A DNA stretch of 59,597 nucleotides, from the NCBI GenBank assembly GCA_903872505.1, contig CAIQKV010000014.1:1-59597 (forward strand). The letters run 5' to 3'. How positions within the stretch are numbered: position 1 is the stretch's first letter; each line of letters starts with the position of its first letter. Shown here piece by piece: positions 8,459 to 18,792 of this stretch. Both the position numbers and the translations under genes were made by a program. This stretch comes from an uncultured Opitutia bacterium. GTDB taxonomy: Bacteria; Verrucomicrobiota; Verrucomicrobiia; Opitutales; Opitutaceae. The notes under the pieces are model-generated. The model had not been told where the DNA came from. It made no database searches and saw only the letters and a program-made list of their open reading frames with translations.

Positions 8459-10366
8459 TCAGTAGCTCCGGCCCTCACTTTTCTCGTAATAATTGATGTA
8501 CGCCTGGTTCACCACGCGGTAGCCGCCGGGCGTGGGATACTTGCCGGTGAAATACCAGTCGCCGGTGTGGCCGGGCACGGCGGCGTGCAGGTGCTCGATG
8601 GTCTGGAAGATGATCTCGATCTCGCCCTTCCAGGTAATGCCCTTCGGCCGCACGCGCTCGACGATTTTCTTGGAAATCTGCTCGGGCGTGAACTGCTCGT
8701 AGATTTTCCGTACGTGGTTGACCGTGCCGCCGTTCGCGACCTCCTTGCGGCACAGCTCGTAGATCTCCTCCAGCAGGGGGCCCTGCCCGCGCTCCTTCAG
8801 CAGCTCGACCGTGGCCTCGAAGGCGATGAACTTGCCGAGCTCCGACATGTCGATGCCGTAGCAGTCGGGGTAGCGGATCTGCGGCGCGGTCGAGACGATC
8901 ACGATCTTCCGCGGATTGAGCCGGGCGAGGATGCGGAGGATGGACTTGCGCAGCGTCGTGCCGCGGACGATGGAGTCGTCCACGACCACGAGGTTGTCGC
9001 CGGGCTGCACCGAGCCGTAGGTGATGTCGTAGACGTGGCTCGCGAGCTGGTTGCGCATCGTTTCCTGCCCGATGAAGGTGCGGATCTTGATGTCCTTGCT
9101 CACGACCTTCTCGCCCCGCGGCCAGTTGCGCAGGATGAGCTCGTCCAGCAGCGCCTCGGTCAGCGTCCCCGCGGCCTGCGCCGCCATGATCGCCGCCTTC
9201 ACCTCGTCGCGGCGGCGCGTGCGCAGCGCCGACATCAGGCCGTAGTAGGCGACCTCGGCGGTGTTGGGGATGAAGCCGAAGACGGTGTGCGCCCAGTCGC
9301 CGCCGATGGACTTGATCACCTGGTCCGCCAGCCCGCCGCCGAGCGCCTGCCGCTCGCGGTAGATGTCGAAGTCGTTGCCCCGCGAGAAATAGATCCGCTC
9401 GAAGGAGCAGGCGGCGCGCGGCAGCGGGATGGTGAAGGGCTTCACCGAAACATTGCCGCTCTTCTTGATCACGACGACATGGCCGGGTTCGACCTCCTTC
9501 ACGTCCTCGACGGCGAGGTCGAACACCGTCATCAGCGGCGCGCGTTCGGAGGCGAAGGCGATGACCTCGTCGTTGCGGAACCAGCAGCACGGCCGGATGC
9601 CCGACGGATCGCGCGCCACGAAGGCGTCGCCGTTGCCGATGAGTCCGGCGATGGCAAAGCCGCCGTCCCAGCCGCGGGAGGCGCGCGTCAGCACGCGGGT
9701 CAGGTCGAGATCCTCGCTGATGCGGCGCGAGATCTCGGCGCCGGCCAGGCCGTGCGCGCGCAGCAGGCGGTAGATTTCCTCGTGTTCCTCATCGAGGTAG
9801 AAGCCGATTTTTTCCAGCACCGCCTGCGTGTCCGTCGCGTAGATCGGGTGCTGGCCCATCTCCGTCAGCGATTGGTTGAGCTCGGCGGTGTTGGTCAGGT
9901 TGAAATTGCCGCAGAGGGCGAGGTTGCGGGTCGGCCACGGGCTGCGGCGGAAGAACGGGTGGCAGGACGAGAGGTTGTAGCCGCCGCTCGTGCCGTAGCG
10001 GAGATGGCCGAGGAGCAGCTCGCCGCCGAAGTCGAACTGCTTCTTCACCGTGCCGGCGAACTCGGGGTGGATCGTGCCGGCGGCGACCTTGGCGTTGTAC
10101 TGGGCCAGCAGCAGCTTGAAGATCTTGTCGAGCGGGTTGGGCTTGACACTGCGCTCGCGGAACATGAACGCCTCGCCCGCCGGCATGTCCAGTTTCACGC
10201 ACGCCGCGCCCGCCCCGTCCTGGCCGCGGTTGTGCTGTTTTTCCATCAGCAGGAAAAGCTTGGTGAAACCCCAGAGCGGCGACCCATACTTCTCCTGGTA
10301 GTACAGCAACGGCTTGAGCAGCCGCACGACGGCGATGCCGCATTCGTGGTTGATCTGCTCGCTCAT
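8459..10366 (-). CDS. purF: Amidophosphoribosyltransferase, long form
   Basis: A 635-residue glutamine PRPP amidotransferase, catalysing the first committed step of purine synthesis. The N-terminal glutaminase nucleophile is C9 in INHECGIAVV, so the first eight residues would have to be removed, as in propeptide-type PurF. The Ntn-hydrolase domain is followed by the phosphoribosyltransferase domain with the PRPP loop NLVVVDDSIVRGTT near residues 443-456. At about 635 residues it is well over 100 longer than the E. coli enzyme; long forms are known in some Bacteroidetes and Chlamydia-group bacteria. The C-terminal 100 residues (TWKGEIEIIFQTIEHLHAA and beyond) account for the extra length. It is upstream of purM on the same strand. 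Confidence 0.92.
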   Translation of the reverse strand: MSEQINHECGIAVVRLLKPLLYYQEKYGSPLWGFTKLFLLMEKQHNRGQDGAGAACVKLDMPAGEAFMFRERSVKPNPLDKIFKLLLAQYNAKVAAGTIHPEFAGTVKKQFDFGGELLLGHLRYGTSGGYNLSSCHPFFRRSPWPTRNLALCGNFNLTNTAELNQSLTEMGQHPIYATDTQAVLEKIGFYLDEEHEEIYRLLRAHGLAGAEISRRISEDLDLTRVLTRASRGWDGGFAIAGLIGNGDAFVARDPSGIRPCCWFRNDEVIAFASERAPLMTVFDLAVEDVKEVEPGHVVVIKKSGNVSVKPFTIPLPRAACSFERIYFSRGNDFDIYRERQALGGGLADQVIKSIGGDWAHTVFGFIPNTAEVAYYGLMSALRTRRRDEVKAAIMAAQAAGTLTEALLDELILRNWPRGEKVVSKDIKIRTFIGQETMRNQLASHVYDITYGSVQPGDNLVVVDDSIVRGTTLRKSILRILARLNPRKIVIVSTAPQIRYPDCYGIDMSELGKFIAFEATVELLKERGQGPLLEEIYELCRKEVANGGTVNHVRKIYEQFTPEQISKKIVERVRPKGITWKGEIEIIFQTIEHLHAAVPGHTGDWYFTGKYPTPGGYRVVNQAYINYYEKSEGRSY

Positions 10367-10502
10367 GTCGTCCGCCCCGGCGGTTCGTCGGGAAAATTCC
10401 TCGGGGGCATTGAGTCGGCCGTGATCCTCAAGCCCCGGATTTCACGGACGCGCCGGAAATCGTCAACGGCTTTCTCCGCCGCATCGCGGCATACCGAAAA
10501 CC

Positions 10503-11966
10503 TCACCCGCCGGCCGCGACGAGTTGCACGGCGTCAATCTCCTTCCAGCCGGGGCCGGAGGCGAGATTGAGGGTGAGCTTCACCCGCGCAACGAGATACG
10601 AAGTCTTCGGCACGCGCACGGCGAACCAGACAATCTCCCTCACGGTGGCCGCCAGGAAGGGATCGACCCCCTCCCACCAGACATGAGTCGTGCCGTCGGG
10701 CTCGATGGCTTCGATCTTCGTGATCGCTCCCGCCGCGTCGTTCTGCCGCACGCGGACCTCCGTGGCATGGACCGGCTTGGCAAACGTAACCTCCAGCCAA
10801 TCCGTGCCACTGTTCTTGTTTTCCGGGCACCACGCGTCGGGGCTGTTGCCTTGGACGTTGATGTTCGGCGCGCCGGTGGCCTGCGCCGGGGCATACTGCG
10901 TCTTGCCGTACTTCGTCCCGGCCGTCGCGCTCGCCGCCCACTGGCCAGCCGGGTCGGCGATGATCTTCACGTCATTCAAGTCCCCGCACGGCACGATCAT
11001 AACGGCCGCAGGCGACCGCTCGGCCGGCGGGTTTTCAATCGTGCCGGCGCGCCCGGGCATTGGAGCGGAAGGTTGCGTAAGCGGCAAATTGACCGCGCCG
11101 GGCGAAGGCGGCCCAGCAGACTCCAGAAGACACCGCGGAGGCCAGGACCAAGCCGGCGGAGCGTACGTCCGGTCGTCGAGGGGCGCCTGCTGAAGCTGCG
11201 ACTGCAGTCGAGCCCGCACCTCGTAGAGTTCCAACGGCGGCGGCCCGTTAGCCGACAAATCCCGCGCTGCGCGGTTCGCGCAAAGGAGCGCCGCGAGGAG
11301 ATTGCCGGCGCGTTCCGCCACAATCGCCCGCAACACCAACACGTCGCGGTTGTCGGGTGAAGTTTCCAGCACGGCATCGAGCATCGCGGCCGCTTCCTCC
11401 CCGCGATCTTCCAGCAGCGCTTCATTCGCCCGGGAAAGCGCCAATTGGTTCATGTGCTCTGGGTTGGATGAGGAAGCAATGACCCGCAACGGCCATGCCT
11501 GCGACACGACCTCACCCGTCCACCCTTCGCCCGCCGCGACCTTCAGGCGCACCCGGATGACATAATCGCCGGGAACGATCCCTTGCATGACCCGGCTGGA
11601 GAACTGCCACAGACCGCCCGCAATTCGGTTTCGATCCAGCGTTGCTCGCGCCGAATCGGGGCGACCCACCGCCACGGCCCGCGCCATCGGCGGCGAGCCG
11701 TTGTCGAGCCCCAGCTCCACCGACAGAGCGTCCGCCCAGGTGCCGCTGGCCGGTGCAATTTCAATGGCCGTCTTCCCTCTGCCCGGCGCGACCAATCGCA
11801 CCGCGACACTCAACGGCTCGCCTTGCACCACGGTGCGATCAGCAACACCCCGCAACGACAGCGAGAGTATCGGCGCGGCCACCTCCACCGCCTGCACCGT
11901 GCACGCGGCCATCACCACGACCAGCGCAGTCAACCAGCCCCAAGACGATGATCCCGGTATTTTCAC
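10503..11966 (-). CDS. Secreted protein with C-terminal pappalysin SD-scarf-like domain
   Basis: A 487-residue protein starting at GTG 11966, whose first base is the last base of the upstream TAG stop (coupled translation). The N-terminus VKIPGSSSWGWLTALVVVMA is a signal peptide. Residues about 30-190 look like beta-sandwich domains; a helical region follows (NQLALSRANEALLEDRGEEA, TPR-like). The C-terminal 140 residues resemble the discoidin-like SD-scarf domain of pappalysins, with YAPAQATGAPN, DWLEVTFAKPVHATEVRVRQ and GTTHVWWEG. That domain binds ligands or partners; no enzyme motif is seen. It pairs with the zincin-like gene upstream, so the two may work together outside the cell (inference). 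10367-10502, between it and purF, shows nothing. Confidence 0.7.
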   Translation of the reverse strand: MKIPGSSSWGWLTALVVVMAACTVQAVEVAAPILSLSLRGVADRTVVQGEPLSVAVRLVAPGRGKTAIEIAPASGTWADALSVELGLDNGSPPMARAVAVGRPDSARATLDRNRIAGGLWQFSSRVMQGIVPGDYVIRVRLKVAAGEGWTGEVVSQAWPLRVIASSSNPEHMNQLALSRANEALLEDRGEEAAAMLDAVLETSPDNRDVLVLRAIVAERAGNLLAALLCANRAARDLSANGPPPLELYEVRARLQSQLQQAPLDDRTYAPPAWSWPPRCLLESAGPPSPGAVNLPLTQPSAPMPGRAGTIENPPAERSPAAVMIVPCGDLNDVKIIADPAGQWAASATAGTKYGKTQYAPAQATGAPNINVQGNSPDAWCPENKNSGTDWLEVTFAKPVHATEVRVRQNDAAGAITKIEAIEPDGTTHVWWEGVDPFLAATVREIVWFAVRVPKTSYLVARVKLTLNLASGPGWKEIDAVQLVAAGG

Positions 11967-14497
11967 TAGTATGGGCTCGGCCGCGGTGGCACGAGATCGT
12001 TGGGGCAAATTTGCCCGGCGCAGTTGCCCGCCCCGCTGGCCGCCTTGCCGTGGCGCGACTGGGGGTAATGCCCAGGGGCGTTTACGCCGGTGCCTTCCGG
12101 CGACGCGCACAAATCAAGACCGAACCGCTCATCCCCGGCGCCGATCTGATAATAGCCCTCGCCAGGCTTCTTCATCGGGTAGAAAACCGCGAAGTAATAT
12201 CGCATGATGCAGTCCTGATCGCCGGAATGCTGGCCATTTTCCGCCCCGACCAAACCCTTGCGATCGAACAGCGTGCTGACGTTGGCCGCGCATAGCCGGA
12301 CAAAATCGACCTCGCTCATCTTCGGATAGCCGGGGCCGCCGGGATTGCCCACCAAAGGCGAGTGCATCGATTTTGCGAAAGCGCTTAGGGCCGCCGCGTA
12401 ACGCGCATACGTTTCAGCCGCAAGGTCGTGCTTGGCTTCATCTCGTAACTCCACCGGTTTCGCCGCATTGCCATTCACTGCAAAGTAGGGCCGCCCCAGG
12501 GAGTTAGCCGCATCTTCCGGAGCGATAAAACCCAGGTTGATCGTCCCATCTCCCGCGCCGTGTTCCGTCACCCCCACCGAATGCATGAGCTCATGCGCGA
12601 GCGCGCGATCATAAGCGAAAATCGCGTCCTGCGCCGGCAGATTGTAGGGCTTGCTGAAGTCACTTTGTTGATGCCCGCGCGTCAGGAGGCCAATGCCCTT
12701 GGTCGTCCCCGGGCGAAACGCGATTTTCGCATCCTTGTATTCAGCAGTCGGCGCGGTGAAAGCACCCGCCCCGCCCAATGCCTCAACCGTCTTGAAAGTC
12801 TTGATCACCACGCCGTGCTGGTCGACCACGTGCGCCCCCTCCATGTAATTGCCATTCATCTTCCGCTGCTCCTCCGCCATTTCGGTATTCCGCGTGGTGG
12901 TATGAACCCGGAAGCCCGAGAGGGACTCAAAGAGACTGATGCCCGGCTCCGCATCCGCCCCGATCAGGTTGAGGATGAAGAAATCCTTCGCCTTCGGGTC
13001 GCCCTCGACGTGCTGCCCCTCGATGACAAAACCCCGATACTCCTCGTAAAGCGTGTAGCCATCACCCTTGTTGCCGTCGCCGATGGGCTCGTTTTCGTCA
13101 TCCAGGTCGTCGACCCCGGTTTTGTTTTTCCAGGCGTCGGCGATGTGCGAATTGGGATCCCGCTTTGGCACGCGCAAGTCGAATTCCTTCTCCCCTTTTA
13201 GCCTGCCTCTTAGCCGGCGCCCATCGGCCAAGACCGCCGTTACCTGGAGGGTCGACCACCCGCCCCAATCAAAAGGCACCACCTTCGCGCGGTCGGTATC
13301 GCGGCCCTGAGCCGTTCGAACCAACCGCTGCTTTTCCTTGCTGCGCACCGCACCCGCTTCGCTGGCGTCAAGTTCCAGGTCGGGATCATCGGTGAACTGA
13401 TCGAGCGGAAAATTCACGGCGACCCCGGGTTCCCGCGAGGTTTGCAGCAATTCCCAGATGAAACTCTTTACCCGCACATGAAATTTTCCACCGGCCGACG
13501 GGACAACTTGGGCCGCAACCTCCAACGCGGCGCCGGCCTGGCGATCCGTCGTCGTTGCCGGTCGCCATTGCGCATAATCCGCGGCGGTCAGAACTAACTC
13601 AACCGGCGGCAAGGTGACGTCGATCTGCCACGACACTTCAAGGGCGATGTCCCACTCGCCATTCCAGTTTGCCGGCCTCGGCACCCGGATTCGGGAGCTG
13701 CCGATCAGCTCATTCGCGTCACCGACGAGGGGCTGGCCTTTCACCTCGGCGACGATCTGATAATTGCTGTAGCCGAGAGCCATCTGGCCGGGACCCATGT
13801 CCAGCGGGACATTGGCTTCGGACTCCGAGTGGCGGTCGTGGCCCGCTTCCTTGTGATCACTTACCAAGGTCTGGTGCACGGCATCCATCGTCGTCGCCAT
13901 GTCGGGCATGAGCGTGAACTGAATATCGTAGGTCTTTTCCTCGGGATGAATTTTGACCAAGGCATTGACGAAACTCCCTCCGAACACTTTCTGACTCCGA
14001 TAGGACTCACTGGAGCGATCGCTATTCGCCCGCGTTTCTCCATGCTCGATTTCGGAGGCACTCGACCGCTTGGTTTCCGCGATCGTGCCGGTGATTTCCA
14101 CCTGGTCGCCCAGCGGAAACCACGTGACCAGGAGCGGAGGCGTGGCCTTGGTCAATTTTTCCACATCGCCCGCCTGCACCGCCGCCTGCAGGGCCTCCAT
14201 GCGCGCAACCTGGGCAGCCTCCGATTGGTTGGTCGGCAGATCGTACGCTTCGGTCGGTCGGACTTCGACCCGGCCGCTGAAGCGGTCATTAACCTCCAGG
14301 TTGGTCTCGCTCTGTCCGTAAGCATCCCGCGAGGACTCATTGGCGCTGCCAAAATAGCTGACTTGGAACGTGAGGTAATGCTTCTTGCCTTCGCCCTCCC
14401 CGCGGGAGCCCGGCGCCGCAAACGCAAGGACTACCAGCAACCAGACGGCAACGAAACGAAACGGGGTGGCGTGTCGCCGGGCTGGACCAAAGAGCAC
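11966..14497 (-). CDS. Secreted zincin-like protein with HExxH motif
   Basis: An 843-residue protein with a signal peptide (VAVWLLVVLAFAAPG) and a possible zinc-protease site: H635-E636-L637-M638-H639-S-V-G642-V-T-E645-H646. This resembles the metzincin HExxHxxGxxH, but the third His is one residue further than usual, with E645 in the expected place. About 190 residues earlier is an Asp-rich, calcium-loop-like segment (DDENEPIGDGNKGDGYTLYE). The N-terminal 400 residues are probably beta-rich domains. No named family was recognised. Together with the following SD-scarf-like gene it forms a two-gene operon; the overlap is one base. It is divergent from purL across 167 bp. Peptidase activity is an inference from the motif. 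Confidence 0.65.
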   Translation of the reverse strand: MLFGPARRHATPFRFVAVWLLVVLAFAAPGSRGEGEGKKHYLTFQVSYFGSANESSRDAYGQSETNLEVNDRFSGRVEVRPTEAYDLPTNQSEAAQVARMEALQAAVQAGDVEKLTKATPPLLVTWFPLGDQVEITGTIAETKRSSASEIEHGETRANSDRSSESYRSQKVFGGSFVNALVKIHPEEKTYDIQFTLMPDMATTMDAVHQTLVSDHKEAGHDRHSESEANVPLDMGPGQMALGYSNYQIVAEVKGQPLVGDANELIGSSRIRVPRPANWNGEWDIALEVSWQIDVTLPPVELVLTAADYAQWRPATTTDRQAGAALEVAAQVVPSAGGKFHVRVKSFIWELLQTSREPGVAVNFPLDQFTDDPDLELDASEAGAVRSKEKQRLVRTAQGRDTDRAKVVPFDWGGWSTLQVTAVLADGRRLRGRLKGEKEFDLRVPKRDPNSHIADAWKNKTGVDDLDDENEPIGDGNKGDGYTLYEEYRGFVIEGQHVEGDPKAKDFFILNLIGADAEPGISLFESLSGFRVHTTTRNTEMAEEQRKMNGNYMEGAHVVDQHGVVIKTFKTVEALGGAGAFTAPTAEYKDAKIAFRPGTTKGIGLLTRGHQQSDFSKPYNLPAQDAIFAYDRALAHELMHSVGVTEHGAGDGTINLGFIAPEDAANSLGRPYFAVNGNAAKPVELRDEAKHDLAAETYARYAAALSAFAKSMHSPLVGNPGGPGYPKMSEVDFVRLCAANVSTLFDRKGLVGAENGQHSGDQDCIMRYYFAVFYPMKKPGEGYYQIGAGDERFGLDLCASPEGTGVNAPGHYPQSRHGKAASGAGNCAGQICPNDLVPPRPSPY

Positions 14498-14664
14498 GAA
14501 AATAAAATTCTCCGATTCCAGCCGGGACGGCGATTGTATTCTCGATGGGTTGAAACGTGGGGTCGGGATTCTGGAACGATGTCCGTTTTTGTGCTTTCTG
14601 TTGCCAAATCCCCGGTTCAGTCACTTGACCGCGCGGGTGATTTTGTGAACATCCGATCCCGACC

Positions 14665-17600
14665 ATGCTGATCCTCCGCGGCTCACCGGCCCTCTCCCCC
14701 TTCCGCCTCGCCAAGCTGCTCCAGGATCTCACCGCCGCCGGCCTGCCCGCCCGCGCGCTCGGCGCCGAATTTGTCCATGTCGTTGAAACCTCGGGTGATT
14801 TGACCGCCGCGCAGCAGGCCGTCCTGGAAAAGCTGCTCACCTATGGCCCGCGCCGCGCCGCCGCCGCCGTCACCGGGCTGCTCCAGGTCGTGGCGCCCCG
14901 CCCCGGCACGATCTCCCCCTGGTCCTCCAAGGCCACCGACATCGCACGCATCTGCGGGCTGGCCAACGTGAAGCGCATCGAGCGCGCCATCGCCTATACC
15001 CTCGATTTCGGCCCCGGCCACGCGCTGCCCGCAGCCGATGCCGCGCGGCTCCGGCAAAAGCTCCACGACCGGATGACGCAGGCCGTATTCGACGAACTCG
15101 CCGCCCTCGGCGTCCTCTTTCACCATGAGGCGCCCCGCCCGATGACCAGCGTGCCGGTCCTCGCCTCGGGCCGCGCCGCGCTCACCGCCGCCAACTCGTC
15201 GCTCGGCCTCGCCCTCGCCGCTGACGAGATCGACTACCTCGTGTCGGCCTTCACCGCGCTCGGCCGCGACCCCCACGACATCGAGCTCATGATGTTCGCA
15301 CAGGCCAACTCCGAGCACTGCCGCCACAAGATCTTCAACGCCACCTGGGACCTCGACGGCCGGCCGCAGGACAAGTCGCTGTTCCAGATGATCCGGAACA
15401 CCTTCCTGCTGCACAGCGACGGCATCCTCTCCGCCTACCGGGACAACTCCGCCGTCTTCACCGGCACGCGCGGCGGCCGCTTCTTTTCCGATCCGAAAAC
15501 CAACGAGTACGGCGCCCACCCGGAAGCCATCCACATCCTCTGCAAGGTCGAGACGCACAACCACCCAACCGCCATCTCGCCGTTCCCGGGCGCCGCCACC
15601 GGCTCCGGCGGCGAGATCCGCGACGAGGGCGCCACCGGCTGCGGTGCCAAGCCCAAGGCCGGCCTGACCGGCTTCACCGTCTCCAACCTCCGGCTGCCCG
15701 GCGCCGTCCAGCCGTGGGAACAGGACTACGGCAAGCCCGGCCGCATCGTCTCCGCGCTCGACATCATGATCGAGGGCCCGCTCGGCGGCGCCGCGTTCAA
15801 CAACGAGTTCGGCCGGCCCAACATCAACGGCTACTTCCGGACGTATGAGCAGGAAGTCCCGACCGCAGCACCCGGATTGTCTCACGCAGAGGACGCAAAG
15901 AACGCAGAGGGCTCGAACCTCAAAAACTCAGCGTCCGGAAACTCCGCGCTCTCTGCGCCTCCGCGTGAAAAAATTCCGGGCGCCAAACCTGCCACCGAGC
16001 TCCGCGGCTACCACAAGCCCATCATGCTCGCCGGCGGGCTCGGCAACATCCGCGAGTCCCATATCCAGAAGGGCGTCATCCAGCCGGGCGACCAGCTCGT
16101 CATCCTCGGCGGGCCCGCGATGCTCATCGGACTCGGCGGCGGCGCGGCCAGCTCGATGGCCAGCGGCTCCGGCCAGGAGGACCTTGATTTCGCCAGCGTG
16201 CAGCGCGACAACGCCGAGATGGAGCGCCGCTGCCAGGAGGTCATCGACCGCTGCTGGGCCCTCGGCGACGGGAACCCCATCGCGTTCATCCACGACGTCG
16301 GCGCCGGCGGCATCTCCAACGCCCTGCCCGAGCTCGTCAACGACGCCGGCCGCGGCGGGCGCTTCCAGCTCCGCGCCGTGCCGAGCATTGAGCCCGGCAT
16401 GAGCCCGCTCGAGATCTGGTGCAACGAGTCGCAGGAGCGCTACGTGATCGCCGTCCCCGCCGCGCGGCTCGCCGTGTTCCGGCAGCTCTGCGAGCGCGAG
16501 CGCTGCCCGTTCGCCGTCGTCGGCGAGGCCACCGCGCAGAAGCAGCTCGTCCTCGAGGACTCGCATTTCCAGAACACGCCGATCGACCTCCCGCTCGAGG
16601 TGCTGCTCGGCAAGCCGCCCCGGATGCACCGCGCGGACACCACGCTCACCCGGCCCCTGGTTCCCTTGGCCCTGGGCAACTTGTCACTGGCGGACGCCGT
16701 CCGCCGCGTCCTCGCCCACCCGACCGTGGCCGACAAGACGTTCCTCATCTCCATCGGCGACCGCACGCTCGGCGGGCTCATCTGCCGCGACCAGATGGTC
16801 GGTCCGTGGCAGGTGCCCGTCGCCGACTGCGCCGTCACCGCCGCCGCCTTCGATGTCTACACCGGCGAGGCCATGGCGATGGGCGAGCGCACCCCCGTCG
16901 CCGTCAACTCCGCCGCCGCCTCCGCCCGGCTCGCCGTGGGCGAGGCGCTCACCAACCTCGCCGCCGCGCAGGTCGGCGAACTGGGCAAGGTCAACCTCTC
17001 CGCCAACTGGATGGCCGCGCCCGCGCTCCCCGGCGACGGTGCCGACCTCTACGCCGCCGTGCGCGCCGTGGGGATGGAGCTCTGCCCGGCCCTCGGCATC
17101 ACGATCCCCGTCGGCAAGGACTCGATGAGCATGAGCACCGCGTGGAAGGATGCGGACTCGGGCGAGGACAAGCGCATCACCGCGCCGATCTCGCTCGTCG
17201 TCTCCGCCTTCGCGCCGGTCGCCGACATCCGGCTCTCGCTCACCCCGCAGCTGCAGCCGGTCGCGGACTCCGTGCTGCTGCTGATCGACCTCGGCCGCGG
17301 GAAGAACCGCCTCGGCGGCTCGATCCTCGCGCAGGTGGTTTCCCAGACCGGCGACGACCCGCCCGACGTGGACAGCGCCCCCGACCTGAAGAATTTCTGG
17401 AACGTCATCCAGCAGCTCGGCCGGGAACATAAGCTCCTCGCCTACCACGACCGCTCCGACGGCGGCCTGCTGGCGACCGCGGTCGAAATGGCCTTCGCCG
17501 GGCATGTGGGCGTGGACCTCGAGATTCCCGCCGGCCACAACGCCTTCTCGGCGCTCTTCAGCGAGGAACTTGGCGCCGTCATCCAGATCCGCGAGGCGGA

Positions 17601-18771
17601 TCTCGACGACGTCCACCTCCTCCTGCGGAAACACGGGTTCAAGACCTGCACCACGCGCCTTGGCACGCTCAACCCCCACCACGCGCTGCGCATCCGGCGC
17701 GCCGGCCAGGAGATCTTCAACGAGAACCTGACCGCCCTCCGCGCGCTCTGGTCCGACGTCACCCGCCGCATCGCCGTGCTCCGCGACAACCCGGCCTGCG
17801 CCGAGTCCGAATACCAGCTGAAGCTGGATGCCTCCGATCCCGGGATCACGCCGCTCATCACCTTCGACCTGGCCACGGCGGCCGCGCCGCCGGAGCGGCG
17901 GAGCGCCGACCCGTTCGTGACCGCGGCGCCCTTCGCGATGCGGGCCAAGCCCACGGTCGCGATCCTGCGCGAGCAGGGTGTGAACGGCGAGGTCGAGATG
18001 GCCGCCGCGTTCACCCGCGCCGGCTTCAAGGCGGTCGACGTCCACATGACGGACCTCCTCAGCGGGCGCGTCTCGCTCCGGGATTTCCGCGGCCTCGCCG
18101 CGTGCGGCGGGTTCAGCTACGGCGACGTGCTCGGGGCCGGCGAGGGCTGGGCCAAGAGCGTGCTGTTCCACGAGAATGCGCTCGCGGAGTTCAGCGCGTT
18201 CTTCCAGCGGGTGGACACCTTTGCGCTCGGCGTCTGCAACGGCTGCCAGATGATGAGCAACCTGAAGTCGATCATCCCCGGCGCCGAACTCTGGCCGCGC
18301 TTCGTGCAGAACCAGTCCGAGCGCTACGAGGGCCGGCTCGTGTCGGTGAAGATCGAGAAGACGCCCAGCATCCTCTTCAATGGCATGGAGGGCAGCGTCA
18401 TCCCGATCGTCACCGCCCACGGCGAGGGCTACGCCGAGTTTGCGGGCGCCGACGCCGCGGCGAAGTGCTCCGCGTCCGGGCTCGTCGCCGCCCGCTTCGT
18501 CAACAACAAGCAAGCGCTCGCGCTTGCGCAGTCCTCCCTGGCTCAACGAGCGACGGAGGATCCAGTCTACACGGAGCAGTATCCGCTCAACCCGAACGGC
18601 TCGCCGCTCGGCATGACCGCGTTCACCACGACCACCGGCCGTGTGACAATCCTGATGCCCCACCCCGAACGCGTCTTCCGCACCCAGGCCTTCAGCTGGC
18701 ATCCCGCCGACTGGCCCGAGGATTCGCCCTGGATGAAGCTCTTCTACAACGCCCGCGCCTGGGTGGGTTGA
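14665..18771 (+). CDS. purL: Phosphoribosylformylglycinamidine synthase (single-chain PurL)
   Basis: A 1368-residue FGAM synthase of the large proteobacterial type, converting FGAR, glutamine and ATP to FGAM. It contains the N-terminal domain, the linker with [15 protein letters not shown], two AIRS-like halves ([28 protein letters not shown]) and a C-terminal glutaminase with nucleophile in [15 protein letters not shown]. The end, [15 protein letters not shown] to NARAWVG, is the usual terminus. Two stretches absent from the E. coli enzyme as I recall it are in-frame palindromic insertions: one between TYEQEV and ELRGYHKP (about 40 residues), the other between FVNN and [11 protein letters not shown] (about 20). 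Its last 104 bp are repeated downstream. It is divergent from the zincin-like gene. Confidence 0.95.
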   Translation: MLILRGSPALSPFRLAKLLQDLTAAGLPARALGAEFVHVVETSGDLTAAQQAVLEKLLTYGPRRAAAAVTGLLQVVAPRPGTISPWSSKATDIARICGLANVKRIERAIAYTLDFGPGHALPAADAARLRQKLHDRMTQAVFDELAALGVLFHHEAPRPMTSVPVLASGRAALTAANSSLGLALAADEIDYLVSAFTALGRDPHDIELMMFAQANSEHCRHKIFNATWDLDGRPQDKSLFQMIRNTFLLHSDGILSAYRDNSAVFTGTRGGRFFSDPKTNEYGAHPEAIHILCKVETHNHPTAISPFPGAATGSGGEIRDEGATGCGAKPKAGLTGFTVSNLRLPGAVQPWEQDYGKPGRIVSALDIMIEGPLGGAAFNNEFGRPNINGYFRTYEQEVPTAAPGLSHAEDAKNAEGSNLKNSASGNSALSAPPREKIPGAKPATELRGYHKPIMLAGGLGNIRESHIQKGVIQPGDQLVILGGPAMLIGLGGGAASSMASGSGQEDLDFASVQRDNAEMERRCQEVIDRCWALGDGNPIAFIHDVGAGGISNALPELVNDAGRGGRFQLRAVPSIEPGMSPLEIWCNESQERYVIAVPAARLAVFRQLCERERCPFAVVGEATAQKQLVLEDSHFQNTPIDLPLEVLLGKPPRMHRADTTLTRPLVPLALGNLSLADAVRRVLAHPTVADKTFLISIGDRTLGGLICRDQMVGPWQVPVADCAVTAAAFDVYTGEAMAMGERTPVAVNSAAASARLAVGEALTNLAAAQVGELGKVNLSANWMAAPALPGDGADLYAAVRAVGMELCPALGITIPVGKDSMSMSTAWKDADSGEDKRITAPISLVVSAFAPVADIRLSLTPQLQPVADSVLLLIDLGRGKNRLGGSILAQVVSQTGDDPPDVDSAPDLKNFWNVIQQLGREHKLLAYHDRSDGGLLATAVEMAFAGHVGVDLEIPAGHNAFSALFSEELGAVIQIREADLDDVHLLLRKHGFKTCTTRLGTLNPHHALRIRRAGQEIFNENLTALRALWSDVTRRIAVLRDNPACAESEYQLKLDASDPGITPLITFDLATAAAPPERRSADPFVTAAPFAMRAKPTVAILREQGVNGEVEMAAAFTRAGFKAVDVHMTDLLSGRVSLRDFRGLAACGGFSYGDVLGAGEGWAKSVLFHENALAEFSAFFQRVDTFALGVCNGCQMMSNLKSIIPGAELWPRFVQNQSERYEGRLVSVKIEKTPSILFNGMEGSVIPIVTAHGEGYAEFAGADAAAKCSASGLVAARFVNNKQALALAQSSLAQRATEDPVYTEQYPLNPNGSPLGMTAFTTTTGRVTILMPHPERVFRTQAFSWHPADWPEDSPWMKLFYNARAWVG
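15879..15974. repeat. Palindromic REP-like insertion inside purL, in frame
   Basis: Within the PurL linker, an imperfect inverted repeat joins CTCACGCAGAGGACGCAAAG (from 15881) with TCTGCGCCTCCGCGTGAAAA (15952-15971). The arms align over about 28 bp with a few mismatches and a gap. It encodes a low-complexity stretch ([25 protein letters not shown]) that replaces a short loop in other PurL proteins. The reading frame stays open throughout. Confidence 0.75.
18508..18567. repeat. Second in-frame insertion in purL with nested palindromes
   Basis: Twenty codons ([20 protein letters not shown]) interrupt the conserved segment FVNN / [13 protein letters not shown] just before the glutaminase C-terminus. 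The DNA contains a 7-bp inverted repeat CAAGCGC-TC-GCGCTTG (18511-18526) and TCCTCC (18532-18537) facing GGAGGA (18555-18560). Other PurL proteins, as I recall them, pass directly through this region with a short acidic linker. It is probably a dispersed palindromic element tolerated in a surface loop. Confidence 0.6.
18668..18771 (+). repeat. purL tail repeat, copy 1 (in the intact gene)
   Basis: The last 104 bp of purL (codons from about HPERVFRT to the stop). It matches copy 3 at 20127-20230 at 99 of 104 positions by direct comparison, and its last 78 bp match copy 2 at 19236-19313 at 73 of 78. Copies 2 and 3 are closer to each other than to this one. Confidence 0.95.
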
Positions 18772-18792
18772 ATCCCCTTCTCCGGAGCCGGC

